Assembly: GCA_002005505.1 (NCBI GenBank)
Contig: MVGU01001116.1
Location: 1 to 10,000, forward strand
Length of the DNA: 10,000 nt
Direction: 5' to 3'
Source: Botryococcus braunii
Taxonomy: Eukaryota; Chlorophyta; Trebouxiophyceae
Shown here: positions 1 to 8,288 of the stretch, piece by piece
Layout: every line of letters starts with the position of its first letter
Position numbering within the stretch: the stretch's first letter is position 1
Position numbers and translations under genes: made by a program
The notes under the pieces: model-generated
The model's database searches: none
Told to the model about the DNA's origin: nothing
What the model saw: the letters and a program-made list of their open reading frames with translations, nothing else

Positions 1-838
<838 letters not shown>

Positions 839-879
839 AACACACGCAAGGGAAGGGTTTCTTCCCTACCGATTTCCAT

Positions 880-1085
880 ACTGCTCCCAAACATTTGTGT
901 TGGGAACCCATTGGGAACGCTTGTGAAGCATTGGGACTGGCATGGGAACAGGTTGGAACCATTGTGTGTTTGTAACTTGTGTTCTGGTCCCAAATTGTCC
1001 CATGGGTCCCAAAGCTTCCAATGGGTTCCAACAGATAAGGTTTGGGAGTCCTGTGGAAATCGTTAGGGAGAAAGTCCATTCCACT
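880..1085 (+). repeat. Degenerate TGGGA-family repeat block 1
   Basis: GGGA cores recur at 902, 913, 933 and 944 (spacings 11, 20 and 11), with looser copies to about 1050. One core in the opposite orientation (TCCCAAAC) lies at about 888-895. The block ends in GGGAGAAAGTCCATTCCACT at 1066-1085. The same 20-bp ending, slightly diverged, closes the blocks at 5085-5104 and 8809-8828. Short ORFs run through it in several frames, but the repeat structure explains them. It looks like a dispersed non-coding repeat family; I do not recognise a named family. Confidence 0.7.
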
Positions 1086-1134
1086 TGCGCGCGTGCGCGC
1101 GCACGCACACACACGCACGCACGCACACACGCTC
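1085..1134. repeat. Alternating purine-pyrimidine (GC/AC) tract
   Basis: The tract runs as GCGCGC, GTGCGCGCGCAC, (AC)n and (GCAC)n with near-perfect purine-pyrimidine alternation. This is the classic composition for left-handed Z-DNA. It starts immediately after the 20-bp end motif of the TGGGA block. Confidence 0.7.
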
Positions 1135-1167
1135 GCGCCAGCGCCAGCGCCCGTGCCCCCCTTGCCG

Positions 1168-1249
1168 ATGGGCGGGGGGTGGAAATGCGGGCGGGCGCTC
1201 CCGCGCACGCACGAGCGCCCGCCCGCATCTGCGACCCCCGCCCCATGGG
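1168..1249. repeat. GC-rich nested inverted repeat (hairpin/cruciform)
   Basis: The inner arms are perfect over 16 bp: ATGCGGGCGGGCGCTC at 1185-1200 and its reverse complement at 1213-1228, separated by a 12-nt spacer. Outer arms extend the symmetry imperfectly: ATGGGCGGGGGGT at 1168-1180 against ACCCCCGCCCCAT at 1234-1246. The whole unit could fold as one hairpin of about 80 nt. It lies about 100 bp upstream of the transposase reading frame. A terminal or subterminal structure of a mobile element is possible but not shown. Confidence 0.75.
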
Positions 1250-1349
1250 CATTGTTTTGTCAGGAATGGTATAGGAGAGGCAGGTGCACTGCACATCCAC
1301 GATCGTGTCAATGTATATCCACCCTCATATCTAAGGGCAGTAGAGTCAA

Positions 1350-2543
1350 GTGGATGGGTGTTGCCATGTAGGCGCAGGCATGGAGGTCGTGCTGCATAAG
1401 CGGGATGCAGACGGCCATATTACACAAGAGCGACTGGTGCACAAGGTCCTATTGGCCCGTGTGTGCGGAGATGCTCCTGCGCTGAAGAAACTGGGGTGCT
1501 GGGTGTCCTACGGTGCAAAACTGGGCTGCCAATTCTGCACCTTGCGCGGGATACATGAGGAAGGCGCAATCCGTTTCTTGGGGTACGCACGACCTGTGCC
1601 TTGGGGGCTTTTTGTCCCAGGTGAGTCCCGATTAAGAGGGTCTCTAGCTCAGAAAAAGGGAGTGGCTCTGTGCGGTGCACCGAGGACAAAACTGAGACAC
1701 ACCCAGCAGCTTTCTAGGGCACATATGGTTGAGGAAGGCGGGATACATCCGTCAGACTACGGGTGCCATGGTGTCAGTCCTCTGTCAAAGTTGCCATATT
1801 TTGATATGGTCGATGGCTTTATAGTGGGCATCGGCCACACTGGGCCCTATGGTGTTGTCAAGGCATTCTGGAATTATGTTTTGTCAGGCGGGAGCTCGAC
1901 GCCTGAGCTGATGGTGTCATCAGATTCTAAGAAACTGATGACTGCCCGTGCAGCGCATCTGCGTGCCACGTCCGATTGTAACAGGCCGTACACGGACATA
2001 GTCGACAAGAGGGGCAACTGGACAATGGAGGACTACCTCCATTGGACAGAGTCCAATTGCACCTACATCCTGAGGCCAGACGATAAGGGTCGCTCAATCC
2101 TCCCTGAACGTGTGGTAGAAATGTGGGCAAAACTGAGGAATAGCATTCTGTATTTCACCCGCTGCGATCCCTTGCCAGGCGTGCCCAGCAGATTGGAAGA
2201 TGCCAAGAAGTTGCTTTGGGAATATTCCAAGATGGTGGAGGAGCACATGTCACATGACATGTGCACATTCCAACTGCATGTCATGAATTGCCGCATGCCA
2301 AGTCAAGAAGCAGCAAGTGGGCGGGTGTGTTTCAATACAGAGTATTGGGTAGAGAGGGAGGTTCAGTGGGCTAAGCGCATGTTGCGCAGCAGAATCAAAA
2401 AGGATCCGGAGCTCGTGTTAGGAAGTGCCGCTTTGATGGATGAGGCTACCCGTAAATGCTGGAGTGCAGAGCACGACATCAAATCCTTTGATGAATGGGT
2501 GCCCGAGTATCGTTCCGGAGAGCATAGAGGGCGGCCAATCTAG
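1350..2543 (+). CDS. Transposase, tnp2/Transposase_21-like, 5'-truncated main part
   Basis: This is a 397-codon open frame. The frame opens at 1344, codon 1 here is GTG, and the first ATG is at 1380 (residue 11), the more credible start if it is translated alone. Recognisable blocks, numbered from 1350: GDAP at 40-43, CxxC at 60-63, FLGY at 77-80, GCHGVSPLSKLPYFD at about 138-152, HTGPYGVVKAFW at 163-174, GNWTMEDYLHW at 222-232, FQLHV at 307-311, and EYWVER at 331-336. The GDAP...CxxC...SPL..LPYFD...GV.K order is what I know from tnp2-type transposases of CACTA/EnSpm-like DNA transposons. The protein would act in the nucleus, cutting and joining transposon ends. The region normally N-terminal to GDAP is almost absent, so the 5' end is lost or sits in an unseen exon. 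The frame ends at a TAG (2541-2543) where the homologous reading appears to continue in another frame. Probably a pseudogene; the family-level call is from memory. Confidence 0.72.
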   Translation: MDGCCHVGAGMEVVLHKRDADGHITQERLVHKVLLARVCGDAPALKKLGCWVSYGAKLGCQFCTLRGIHEEGAIRFLGYARPVPWGLFVPGESRLRGSLAQKKGVALCGAPRTKLRHTQQLSRAHMVEEGGIHPSDYGCHGVSPLSKLPYFDMVDGFIVGIGHTGPYGVVKAFWNYVLSGGSSTPELMVSSDSKKLMTARAAHLRATSDCNRPYTDIVDKRGNWTMEDYLHWTESNCTYILRPDDKGRSILPERVVEMWAKLRNSILYFTRCDPLPGVPSRLEDAKKLLWEYSKMVEEHMSHDMCTFQLHVMNCRMPSQEAASGRVCFNTEYWVEREVQWAKRMLRSRIKKDPELVLGSAALMDEATRKCWSAEHDIKSFDEWVPEYRSGEHRGRPI

Positions 2544-3184
2544 ATCAGGGTGACCAGCAGGGCAACCAGTTTTTGGGGAGTGGGAGAGCAGTGGATGACC
2601 AAGAACATGTGTTAGACATACTGCGGCAGGTCATCACTGATTTTCAGGATGACCTGCATCCCGGGTGGTTAGATGAAAAGGTGAATAAGGCTGAGCTCCT
2701 TGAATACCGCAGGGCTGACGTAGGTGGCAAGGAGGTCGTTTTTTCCAAGTCTTATGGCAAAAGTTCGACGCGGGTCTCGTACAATGTTTTCGCAAGGTAT
2801 GACGAATCCGTGCGCGGAGCGCCAGCAACAAAAGAGTATGTGTGCACGGTGCTGCGATTTGTTAAGGCCACGGCTCCAGGGTGCCCGCCCATCAGATTTG
2901 CAGTCTCGGATCTTTCATGTGCTTTCAAGAGCTGGCGCGCAGTTTGGCCTTCTGTGGGGTGTGAAGGATTTTCAGAATCCCACCCGGAAAGAGTATGGCA
3001 TCTTATTGAGGCACATTCTGTGGAAGCTGGTTACTGCTGTGCCACAGCAGGGCACCCAGGCATGGTTTTTTGCATACTCAAGACAGTCCGGGTTGTAGCT
3101 GTGCCGAGACTTCTGGACATTTGTACTGCTATGTACCGTATACACTTTAACATTGTAGTGCAGCAATTTGCAGGGGATGTTTGA
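2528..3184 (+). pseudogene. Transposase C-terminal part, out-of-frame continuation
   Basis: This 218-codon frame opens right after a TAG at 2525-2527, overlaps the last 16 bases of the upstream transposase frame, and ends at TGA 3182-3184. It has no in-frame ATG until roughly residue 178, so it cannot easily be an independent gene. It is best read as the rest of the transposase, displaced by one base (-1 relative to the upstream frame). The start is polar and Q/D-rich. The middle holds YNVFARYDESVRG and EYVCTVLRFV, followed by RFAVSDLSCAF. The last is the kind of strand-rich segment seen near the C-terminus of large transposase-domain proteins (my inference). A GGG run at 2529-2531 is a possible site of an indel or sequencing error. 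A short unrecognised intron is the alternative. No function is claimed beyond belonging to the transposase. Confidence 0.6.
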
Positions 3185-3732
3185 CTCTCTATGCCAGACG
3201 ATTTCTGTCATGCCCTTTCATTGTTGTGTACAGCTGTACTGCAGGGTCCAAAGGAATGACCTATATAGGGCCAGTCTAGGACCGAAGTTGTTATTGAAGC
3301 AGACATAAAGTTTTATTGTAATACTTGGTCAAATGCGGTTCACTTTTCAGCAGCCTGTGATATGAGTAAGCGATTTCTGAGTGTGGCACCGCCTACGAGG
3401 CAGCCGGCACCATGAAGCCAACATGATGTTTCAATATGTACGTGGTAAGGGTATGAGTGGCAAATCTTTGAACGAAACTTGAAATACCAAGCAAAATACC
3501 GGTACTGAAGGAGGGCAAAACATTCCTTGGATTTGCTTTGTACCTTATAACGGACGTAATTACGGGAATTTATCTCGAACATGGGTAGTGTACTATGTTC
3601 AAATGCCAAATTTTGGGACATGAGCATCCGGGACATTAGTACTTGTACTGGCGTCAGGTCTGTGGCGCCCTGACGTGTCAGTAGCAACAACTTTGTAATG
3701 AAGAATGTGAACTTGGAAACGGTGTGTACCCC
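3185..3732. other. Non-coding stretch after the transposase
   Basis: This is normal-complexity, AT-richer sequence with no convincing gene. A TGTAA at 3317-3321, 133 nt past the transposase stop, matches the polyadenylation signal used by many green algae, but a pentamer alone is weak evidence. A 136-codon minus-strand frame (3340-3750) has no recognisable motif. I see nothing else here. Confidence 0.5.
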
Positions 3733-3750
3733 ATGGGATGGCCATCCCAT
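3733..3750. repeat. Perfect 18-bp palindrome
   Basis: ATGGGATGGCCATCCCAT reads the same on both strands. A second, shorter palindrome (CCATATATATGG, 3773-3784) follows 22 bp later. Its inner C(A/T)8G core resembles a CArG-type MADS-box site, but one hit is not evidence of binding. Confidence 0.8.
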
Positions 3751-3852
3751 CTAATACGACTCCGCCTCCTCTCCATATATATGGGGGTGGGGGACGTCAC
3801 ATGTACCTTAAAATCCCATTCCAAATGTGTGTGAAAGTCGTGGGTATATATA

Positions 3853-3856
<4 letters not shown>

Positions 3857-3948
<92 letters not shown>

Positions 3949-4081
3949 CTCTCCCCCCCTCTCTCTCTCTCTCTCTACCCCCCCTCTCCCCCCCCCTCTC
4001 TCTCTCTCGATCAAGAGAGAGAGAGAAAAGAGAGAGAGAGAAAGAGAAGAAAAAAAAAAAGAGAGAGAGAAGAGAGAGAGA
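3857..4081. repeat. (CT)n tract facing a (GA)n tract, hairpin-forming
   Basis: (CT)n with C-rich interruptions fills 3857-4008. After a five-base spacer (GATCA), a GA-rich tract runs to 4081 with an A-rich interruption at about 4048-4060. The two arms are complementary around 4009-4013, so the tract can fold back on itself. Both strands show long serine/leucine or arginine/glutamate frames here; they are translation artefacts of the dinucleotide repeat. Confidence 0.95.
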
Positions 4082-4210
4082 TCTTACTCAAATTCATGGC
4101 CATTTAAATGAAATTTATAATTAAGAGTGAAGCCTATTCTAACCGCATACCATACCGCAAATTACTCATGAGGTTGCATGTTGGACCCATGGGGTTGCAT
4201 ATGCATGTTA

Positions 4211-4236
4211 GATCCATCCGGATATCCGGATGGATC
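4211..4236. repeat. Perfect 26-bp palindrome
   Basis: The left half GATCCATCCGGAT is followed directly by its reverse complement, with no spacer. It sits between the CT/GA tract and the 109-bp minisatellite. Just upstream, 4172-4216 holds two related copies of a GGTTGCAT...GTT(G/A)GA(C/T)CCAT sequence. Confidence 0.9.
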
Positions 4237-4262
4237 CATCGATGCGGGCGTACGGGATTTGG

Positions 4263-4297
4263 CCTATCCCCTAGGGATAGGGTTTAGGGGTTAGGGA
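4263..4297. repeat. Small hairpin merging into a degenerate telomere-like G-rich run
   Basis: CCTATCCC (4263-4270) and GGGATAGG (4274-4281) form an 8-bp stem with a 3-nt loop. Overlapping it are TAGGG (4272 and 4278), TTTAGGGG (4283-4290) and TTAGGG (4291-4296). These resemble the TTTAGGG telomere repeat of plants and many green algae, but the run is short and impure. It directly precedes the first minisatellite monomer. Confidence 0.45.
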
Positions 4298-4300
4298 TTG

Positions 4301-5020
4301 GCCTGCTACCAGATCGGCAAATTCTTGTCCGATTTTGTACCATGGCGTGGGGCCTGCTACCAGATCGGCAAATTCTTGTCCGATTATGTACCATGGCCTG
4401 GGGCCTGGGGCCTCCTACCAGATCGGCAAATTCTTGTCCGATTTTGTCCCATGGCCTGGGGCCTGCTACCAGATCGGCAAATTCTTGTCCGATTATGTAC
4501 CATTGCCTGGGGCCTAGGGCCTCCTACCAGATCGGCAAATTCTTGTCCGATTATGTAACATGGCGTGGGGCCTGCTACCAGAGGGGCCTGGGGCCTCCTA
4601 CCAGATCGGCAAATTCTTGTCCGATTTTGTACCATGGCCTGGGGCCTGCTACCAGATCGGCAAATTCTTGTCCGATTATGTACCATGGCCTGGGGCCTGG
4701 GGCCTCCTACCAGATCGGCAAATTCTGGTCCGATTTTGTACCACGGCCTGGGTCCTGCTACCAGATTGGCAAATTCTTGTCCCATTCTGTACCAGGGCCT
4801 TGGGACTGCTACCAGATCGGCAAATTTTTGACCGATTCTATAGCATGGCCTGGGCCTGGTACCAGTTAGGCATATTCTTGTCCCATTCTGTACCATAGCC
4901 TGGGGCCTTGAGCCTCCTACCAGATCGGCAAATTCTTGTCCGATTTTGTAGCATGGCCATGGGCCTGGGCCTGCTACCAGATCGGCAAATTCTTGTCCGA
5001 TTATGTAGCCATGCCCCCCG
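4301..5020 (+). repeat. Minisatellite array, 51/58-bp monomers in a 109-bp higher-order repeat
   Basis: The core CTACCAGATCGGCAAATTC, or a close variant, begins at 4306, 4357, 4415, 4466, 4524, 4575, 4598, 4649, 4707, 4758, 4809, about 4859, 4917 and 4974. Each is followed by a segment like TTGTCCGATTTTGTACCATG. Spacings are 51, 58, 51, 58, 51, 23, 51, 58, 51, 51, 51, 50, 58 and 57. In the regular part a monomer preceded by CCTC (usually with GATTTTGT) alternates with one preceded by CCTG (usually with GATTATGT). The 58-bp form gains its 7 bases by repeating GGGGCCT. The copy at 4575 is cut to 23 bp. Copies at 4758-4859 are the most diverged. Open frames cross the array on both strands because the monomers are stop-poor, so I do not call a gene. 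Confidence 0.95.
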
Positions 5021-5029
5021 GAGTGCTCA

Positions 5030-5119
5030 AGTTTTCCATGGGGGTCCCAGAACATATGTTTTGGTCCATATTTGGGACCTGTTTGGGACAAAATCTTTTC
5101 CACGCCCCCCCCCCCCCCC
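5030..5119 (+). repeat. TGGGA-family fragment ending in the shared 20-bp motif and poly-C
   Basis: Right after the minisatellite there are GGGGTCCC, TTTGGGACCTG and TTTGGGACAAA units, ending in GGGACAAAATCTTTTCCACG at 5085-5104. C15 follows directly at 5105-5119. The end motif matches those at 1066-1085 and 8809-8828. Confidence 0.7.
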
Positions 5120-5250
5120 AACTTGTATTGCCCGAAAATTTAAAAACCTCAGCCGCTACCATAGCCGCCGCTACCAAGCTTGAGCCCCACGCCACGCCAA
5201 TATTTGCTGAACCTGCTTCCTTTCTGTTAGATTGCATGTCGTGGTTTTTT

Positions 5251-5289
5251 CATGGCGTGAAAACTTGCATGTGGTGCATGGCGTGAAAT
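5251..5289 (+). promoter_or_regulatory. Paired CATGGCGTGAAA direct repeats upstream of a TATA-like box
   Basis: CATGGCGTGAAA occurs at 5251-5262 and 5277-5288, a 26-bp offset. Each copy is also preceded by a TTGCATGT(C/G)GTG-like segment, so the duplicated unit may be longer. The second copy ends 4 bp before the TATA-like sequence. They could be binding sites for one regulator, but could equally be a chance local duplication. Confidence 0.35.
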
Positions 5290-5292
5290 CGT

Positions 5293-5299
5293 TATAAAA
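5293..5299 (+). promoter_or_regulatory. TATA-like box for the ORF at 5344
   Basis: TATAAAA lies 45 bp before the ATG at 5344. Transcription starting 25-30 bp downstream, near 5323-5328, would leave a 5' leader of roughly 15-20 nt. Position and sequence fit a core promoter, but no initiator element is clear. Confidence 0.4.
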
Positions 5300-5343
5300 T
5301 GTTCGACAACGATACCTTTATCGACAAATAAAACTTCATCAAC

Positions 5344-5658
5344 ATGGTCCCTAAGGCGTCAGCGGCATATGCTGACATGTTATTCAATTCTGATATGTCA
5401 AAAAAGTGCGACGAGTTCTACGAGGCGCTGCTTGAGCAAGAGCAGCCAGTGACACTGCAGGCGTGGGCAATGCAAGGAGTCTGTGACGATTCCTGTCACA
5501 ACGCCTCAGAAGATGGCTTGCGCAAGCAATGCGATCATGTTCCAGGTTTGAGGAATATGCCAGTGAGGGAGGCCTTGGAAATGGCTCGAGTATGCCACAC
5601 TCCAGGACTTCTTAATGTTCGTTTGTCCTGTTTTGTAGTTCTTATTTGCATGTCATGA
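5344..5658 (+). CDS. Hypothetical 104-codon protein or first exon
   Basis: The frame begins with ATG in a fair context (AACATGG) behind a TATA-like box and ends at TGA 5656-5658. I do not recognise the protein. It is mixed and non-repetitive, acidic in the middle (KKCDEFYEALLEQEQ, about residues 20-34), and has several cysteines around residues 22-63. The last dozen residues are hydrophobic (CFVVLICM), unlike the rest, so the true exon may end earlier. CAG|GTTTGA at about 5541-5549 and the GT at about 5618 are candidate donors. It may be spliced to the coding segment near 7000, which would place the large microsatellite in an intron. No signal peptide or named domain is visible. It could also be a chance ORF. 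Confidence 0.4.
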   Translation: MVPKASAAYADMLFNSDMSKKCDEFYEALLEQEQPVTLQAWAMQGVCDDSCHNASEDGLRKQCDHVPGLRNMPVREALEMARVCHTPGLLNVRLSCFVVLICMS

Positions 5659-6396
<738 letters not shown>

Positions 6397-6398
<2 letters not shown>

Positions 6399-6451
6399 GG
6401 GGTGCGTGGGTGCGTGTGTGAATGTGTGTGTGTGCACGCGCGTGCGGGACG

Positions 6452-6505
<54 letters not shown>

Positions 6506-6541
6506 ACGCAAGCAGGCGCGTGCGTGCGTGTGTGACTCTAT

Positions 6542-6629
<88 letters not shown>

Positions 6630-6630
6630 A

Positions 6631-6677
<47 letters not shown>

Positions 6678-6702
6678 ACATGTGTGTGCGCGCGCACGCA
6701 AG
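6397..6702. repeat. (TG)n-rich tract with GCGC/GCAC interruptions
   Basis: Four main (TG)n segments (about 6454-6504, 6544-6574, 6579-6628 and 6634-6674) are separated by short blocks such as GCACGCGCGTGCG, GCACTAG, GCACACG and ACACATG. Most of it alternates purine and pyrimidine, favouring Z-DNA. No gene is seen. Confidence 0.95.
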
Positions 6703-6703
6703 T

Positions 6704-6753
6704 GGGGGGGGGGGGGCGCAAATCATACATGCCTTTGGCCCCCCCCCCCCCCC
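6704..6753. repeat. G13 / C15 homopolymer inverted repeat
   Basis: A run of 13 G (6704-6716) and a run of 15 C (6739-6753) are separated by 22 bases. They can pair as a 13-bp all-GC stem. The pair marks the boundary between the TG tract and more complex sequence. Confidence 0.85.
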
Positions 6754-6814
6754 AATCCAGACTTTTGCACTTACAAAGACCTAGCCTGCATGTTGAATTT
6801 AGGTTATGGGAGTT

Positions 6815-6912
6815 TTGTCTTCTCCGATTCTGTACCATATGGATGCATGCCCTGGGACCCTGCTACTGGGTTGGCGCATTTCTGTCCAAGTTTGTACCAT
6901 GCCCCCCCCCCC
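6815..6912 (+). repeat. Diverged copies of the minisatellite monomer ending in poly-C
   Basis: The segment CCTGCTAC...TTGGCGCATTTCTGTCC...TTTGTACCATGCC (6859-6903) aligns base by base with the 4301-5020 monomer (CCTGCTACCAGATCGGCAAA then TTCTTGTCC...TTTTGTACCATGGCC). An incomplete neighbour at about 6815-6858 keeps TCCGATTCTGTACCAT and GCCCTGGGACC. A C11 run follows at 6902-6912. The main array likewise ends in CCATGCCCCCC (5009-5019). Confidence 0.65.
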
Positions 6913-6973
6913 ACCCCAAACAACAACCCCCTGGGGCTTTAAAGTGTTGCAAACACATCCCTGTGCCTCTCTC

Positions 6974-7630
6974 ATGTTGGGATCTGTGGAACAGGTGATG
7001 GGGTGGCCCTATACTACGGCATGTAGTCAAAAAATTCCCAACCACGACATCACTCAAGGCTGCATTCCCCTGAAGCTGTGGAAGGAGATTAAACAAGATC
7101 TGAGGGGTATGGAAGGCGGGTGGATCGTCTCCTTGAAGGATGGGCAGCATGTCGAGATACCCGCCATGCATGTCCACGGAGCTTACAACCACACCTTGTG
7201 TGTGTCGGTGAACAGCATCCCTGGAGCGTCTGCAGACGTGGACCAGATGCCTGATGTCATCGCTGGCCTGGGGACCTTGGTGAAGGTGAGCGGCGACCCA
7301 AAGGTTGGACGCTTCCTCCAACCCAAGCTGTCCTCCATCGGTCGGGGCCTGCACTTGCGCTTTCTCGAAGCTGTGGAACTCTTGAGACCAGCTGTGGGCA
7401 GTGATGCTGGGGTCTCTAAGCTTACCCTGGAGGAGCGCCAGATGGAATTCATGTGGGCAGCTGAGATGGAATTCTCTGTATTATACTTGGAGGAATGCCG
7501 GGCTACAGCCGGTGTTTTAATATGTGGGTTCAACAAGAAACATGTCCCACTGAACATTGCTGCATTAAAAAAAAAGGTGGGGTTGAAGGCTGCAGAGAGT
7601 GGGAAAAAGAGGAAGGCAGGGGATGCATAG
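6974..7630 (+). CDS. Uncharacterised protein or terminal exon with a basic C-terminal tail
   Basis: The open frame extends back to an ATG at 6806, but its first 50 or so codons translate repeat monomers and a poly-C run, so I start at the ATG at 6974 (218 residues; the next ATG is at 6998). Alternatively, this is a last exon with its acceptor at ACAG (6991-6994). I recognise no family. Counted from 6974: a middle part with GGWIVSLKDGQHVEIPAMHV (about 48-67), a smooth hydrophobic/charged part around GLGTLVKVSGDPKVGRFLQP (about 98-117), a probable helix LTLEERQMEFMWAAEMEFS (about 150-168), and the lysine-rich tail KKKVGLKAAESGKKRKAGDA, which looks like a nuclear localisation signal. An A9 run at about 7567 lies inside the tail coding. 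A TGTAA at 7867-7871 could be a polyadenylation signal. The frame is non-repetitive and GC-rich at third positions, which supports real coding. Function unknown. Confidence 0.5.
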   Translation: MLGSVEQVMGWPYTTACSQKIPNHDITQGCIPLKLWKEIKQDLRGMEGGWIVSLKDGQHVEIPAMHVHGAYNHTLCVSVNSIPGASADVDQMPDVIAGLGTLVKVSGDPKVGRFLQPKLSSIGRGLHLRFLEAVELLRPAVGSDAGVSKLTLEERQMEFMWAAEMEFSVLYLEECRATAGVLICGFNKKHVPLNIAALKKKVGLKAAESGKKRKAGDA

Positions 7631-7906
7631 TGTGTCACTGTTGCTCGTGCCTTGCGTTCAAGGGTACTGCATTGCAGTACACCTGTTCTGACAGTAGTGG
7701 CACTCGATTGGTTAGGATCTTCAAGGGACGGCATGCTTGAGAGGTCAAGCTAGGAGATTTATCTCTCTTTAGAAACCTGGTAGGAGTCCAGACTGACAGC
7801 ACCCATGCAAGTGCCAAGGTCCTTGCCCCAGGCAGTTCCCTTGGGAGTGGTGCAAGTCTGCACCAATGTAATAATTAGAACATCCCTTATTTTGAAGCAT
7901 CGCCAA
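7631..7906 (+). other. Probable 3' untranslated and intergenic sequence
   Basis: No convincing gene follows the TAG at 7628-7630. TGTAA at 7867-7871, 237 nt downstream, fits the green-algal polyadenylation signal, weakly. Minus-strand frames in this area are antisense shadows of the coding segment upstream or translations of the CT tract. Confidence 0.35.
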
Positions 7907-8103
<197 letters not shown>

Positions 8104-8288
8104 AGCGTGCCTGCATGGAGGGCCCGTATACGTACGTACGCCCGCTTCAGACTGGTTTACTGTCCATGTTGGGGTTTGCAGGCCCCACAATCTATCCTAC
8201 ATCACTGTAGACATGTAAATCAGATGTTGAAATGGTACAGAGCTGCAGCAGCATAAATTACTAATAAGAAACTCAAAAATGTATCAAA

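Noticed and set aside
866..1399. Several overlapping Arg/Ala/His-rich ORFs on both strands
   Set aside because: They cover the GC/AC tract and the GC-rich hairpin and overlap in many frames. None extends into recognisable coding sequence.
2526..2540. Programmed -1 ribosomal frameshift site
   Set aside because: There is no X-XXY-YYZ heptamer or clear downstream pseudoknot, so a mutation or sequencing indel is simpler.
3340..3750. 136-codon minus-strand ORF
   Set aside because: It begins with ATG and is of normal complexity, but it has no motif, no promoter that I can see and no supporting context. Its length is within chance expectation for this window.
4272..4296. True telomere array
   Set aside because: There are only four imperfect TTTAGGG-like units with no regular tandem, so at most this is a degenerate interstitial remnant.
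4301..5020. CRISPR array
   Set aside because: Repeats are contiguous 51/58-bp monomers without unique spacers, in a eukaryotic-looking context with no cas genes.
4384..5121. 245-codon minus-strand frame across the minisatellite
   Set aside because: Monomers are stop-poor on this strand, and the 58-bp units shift the frame at each dimer, so there is no stable protein repeat. The frame follows from the DNA repeat.
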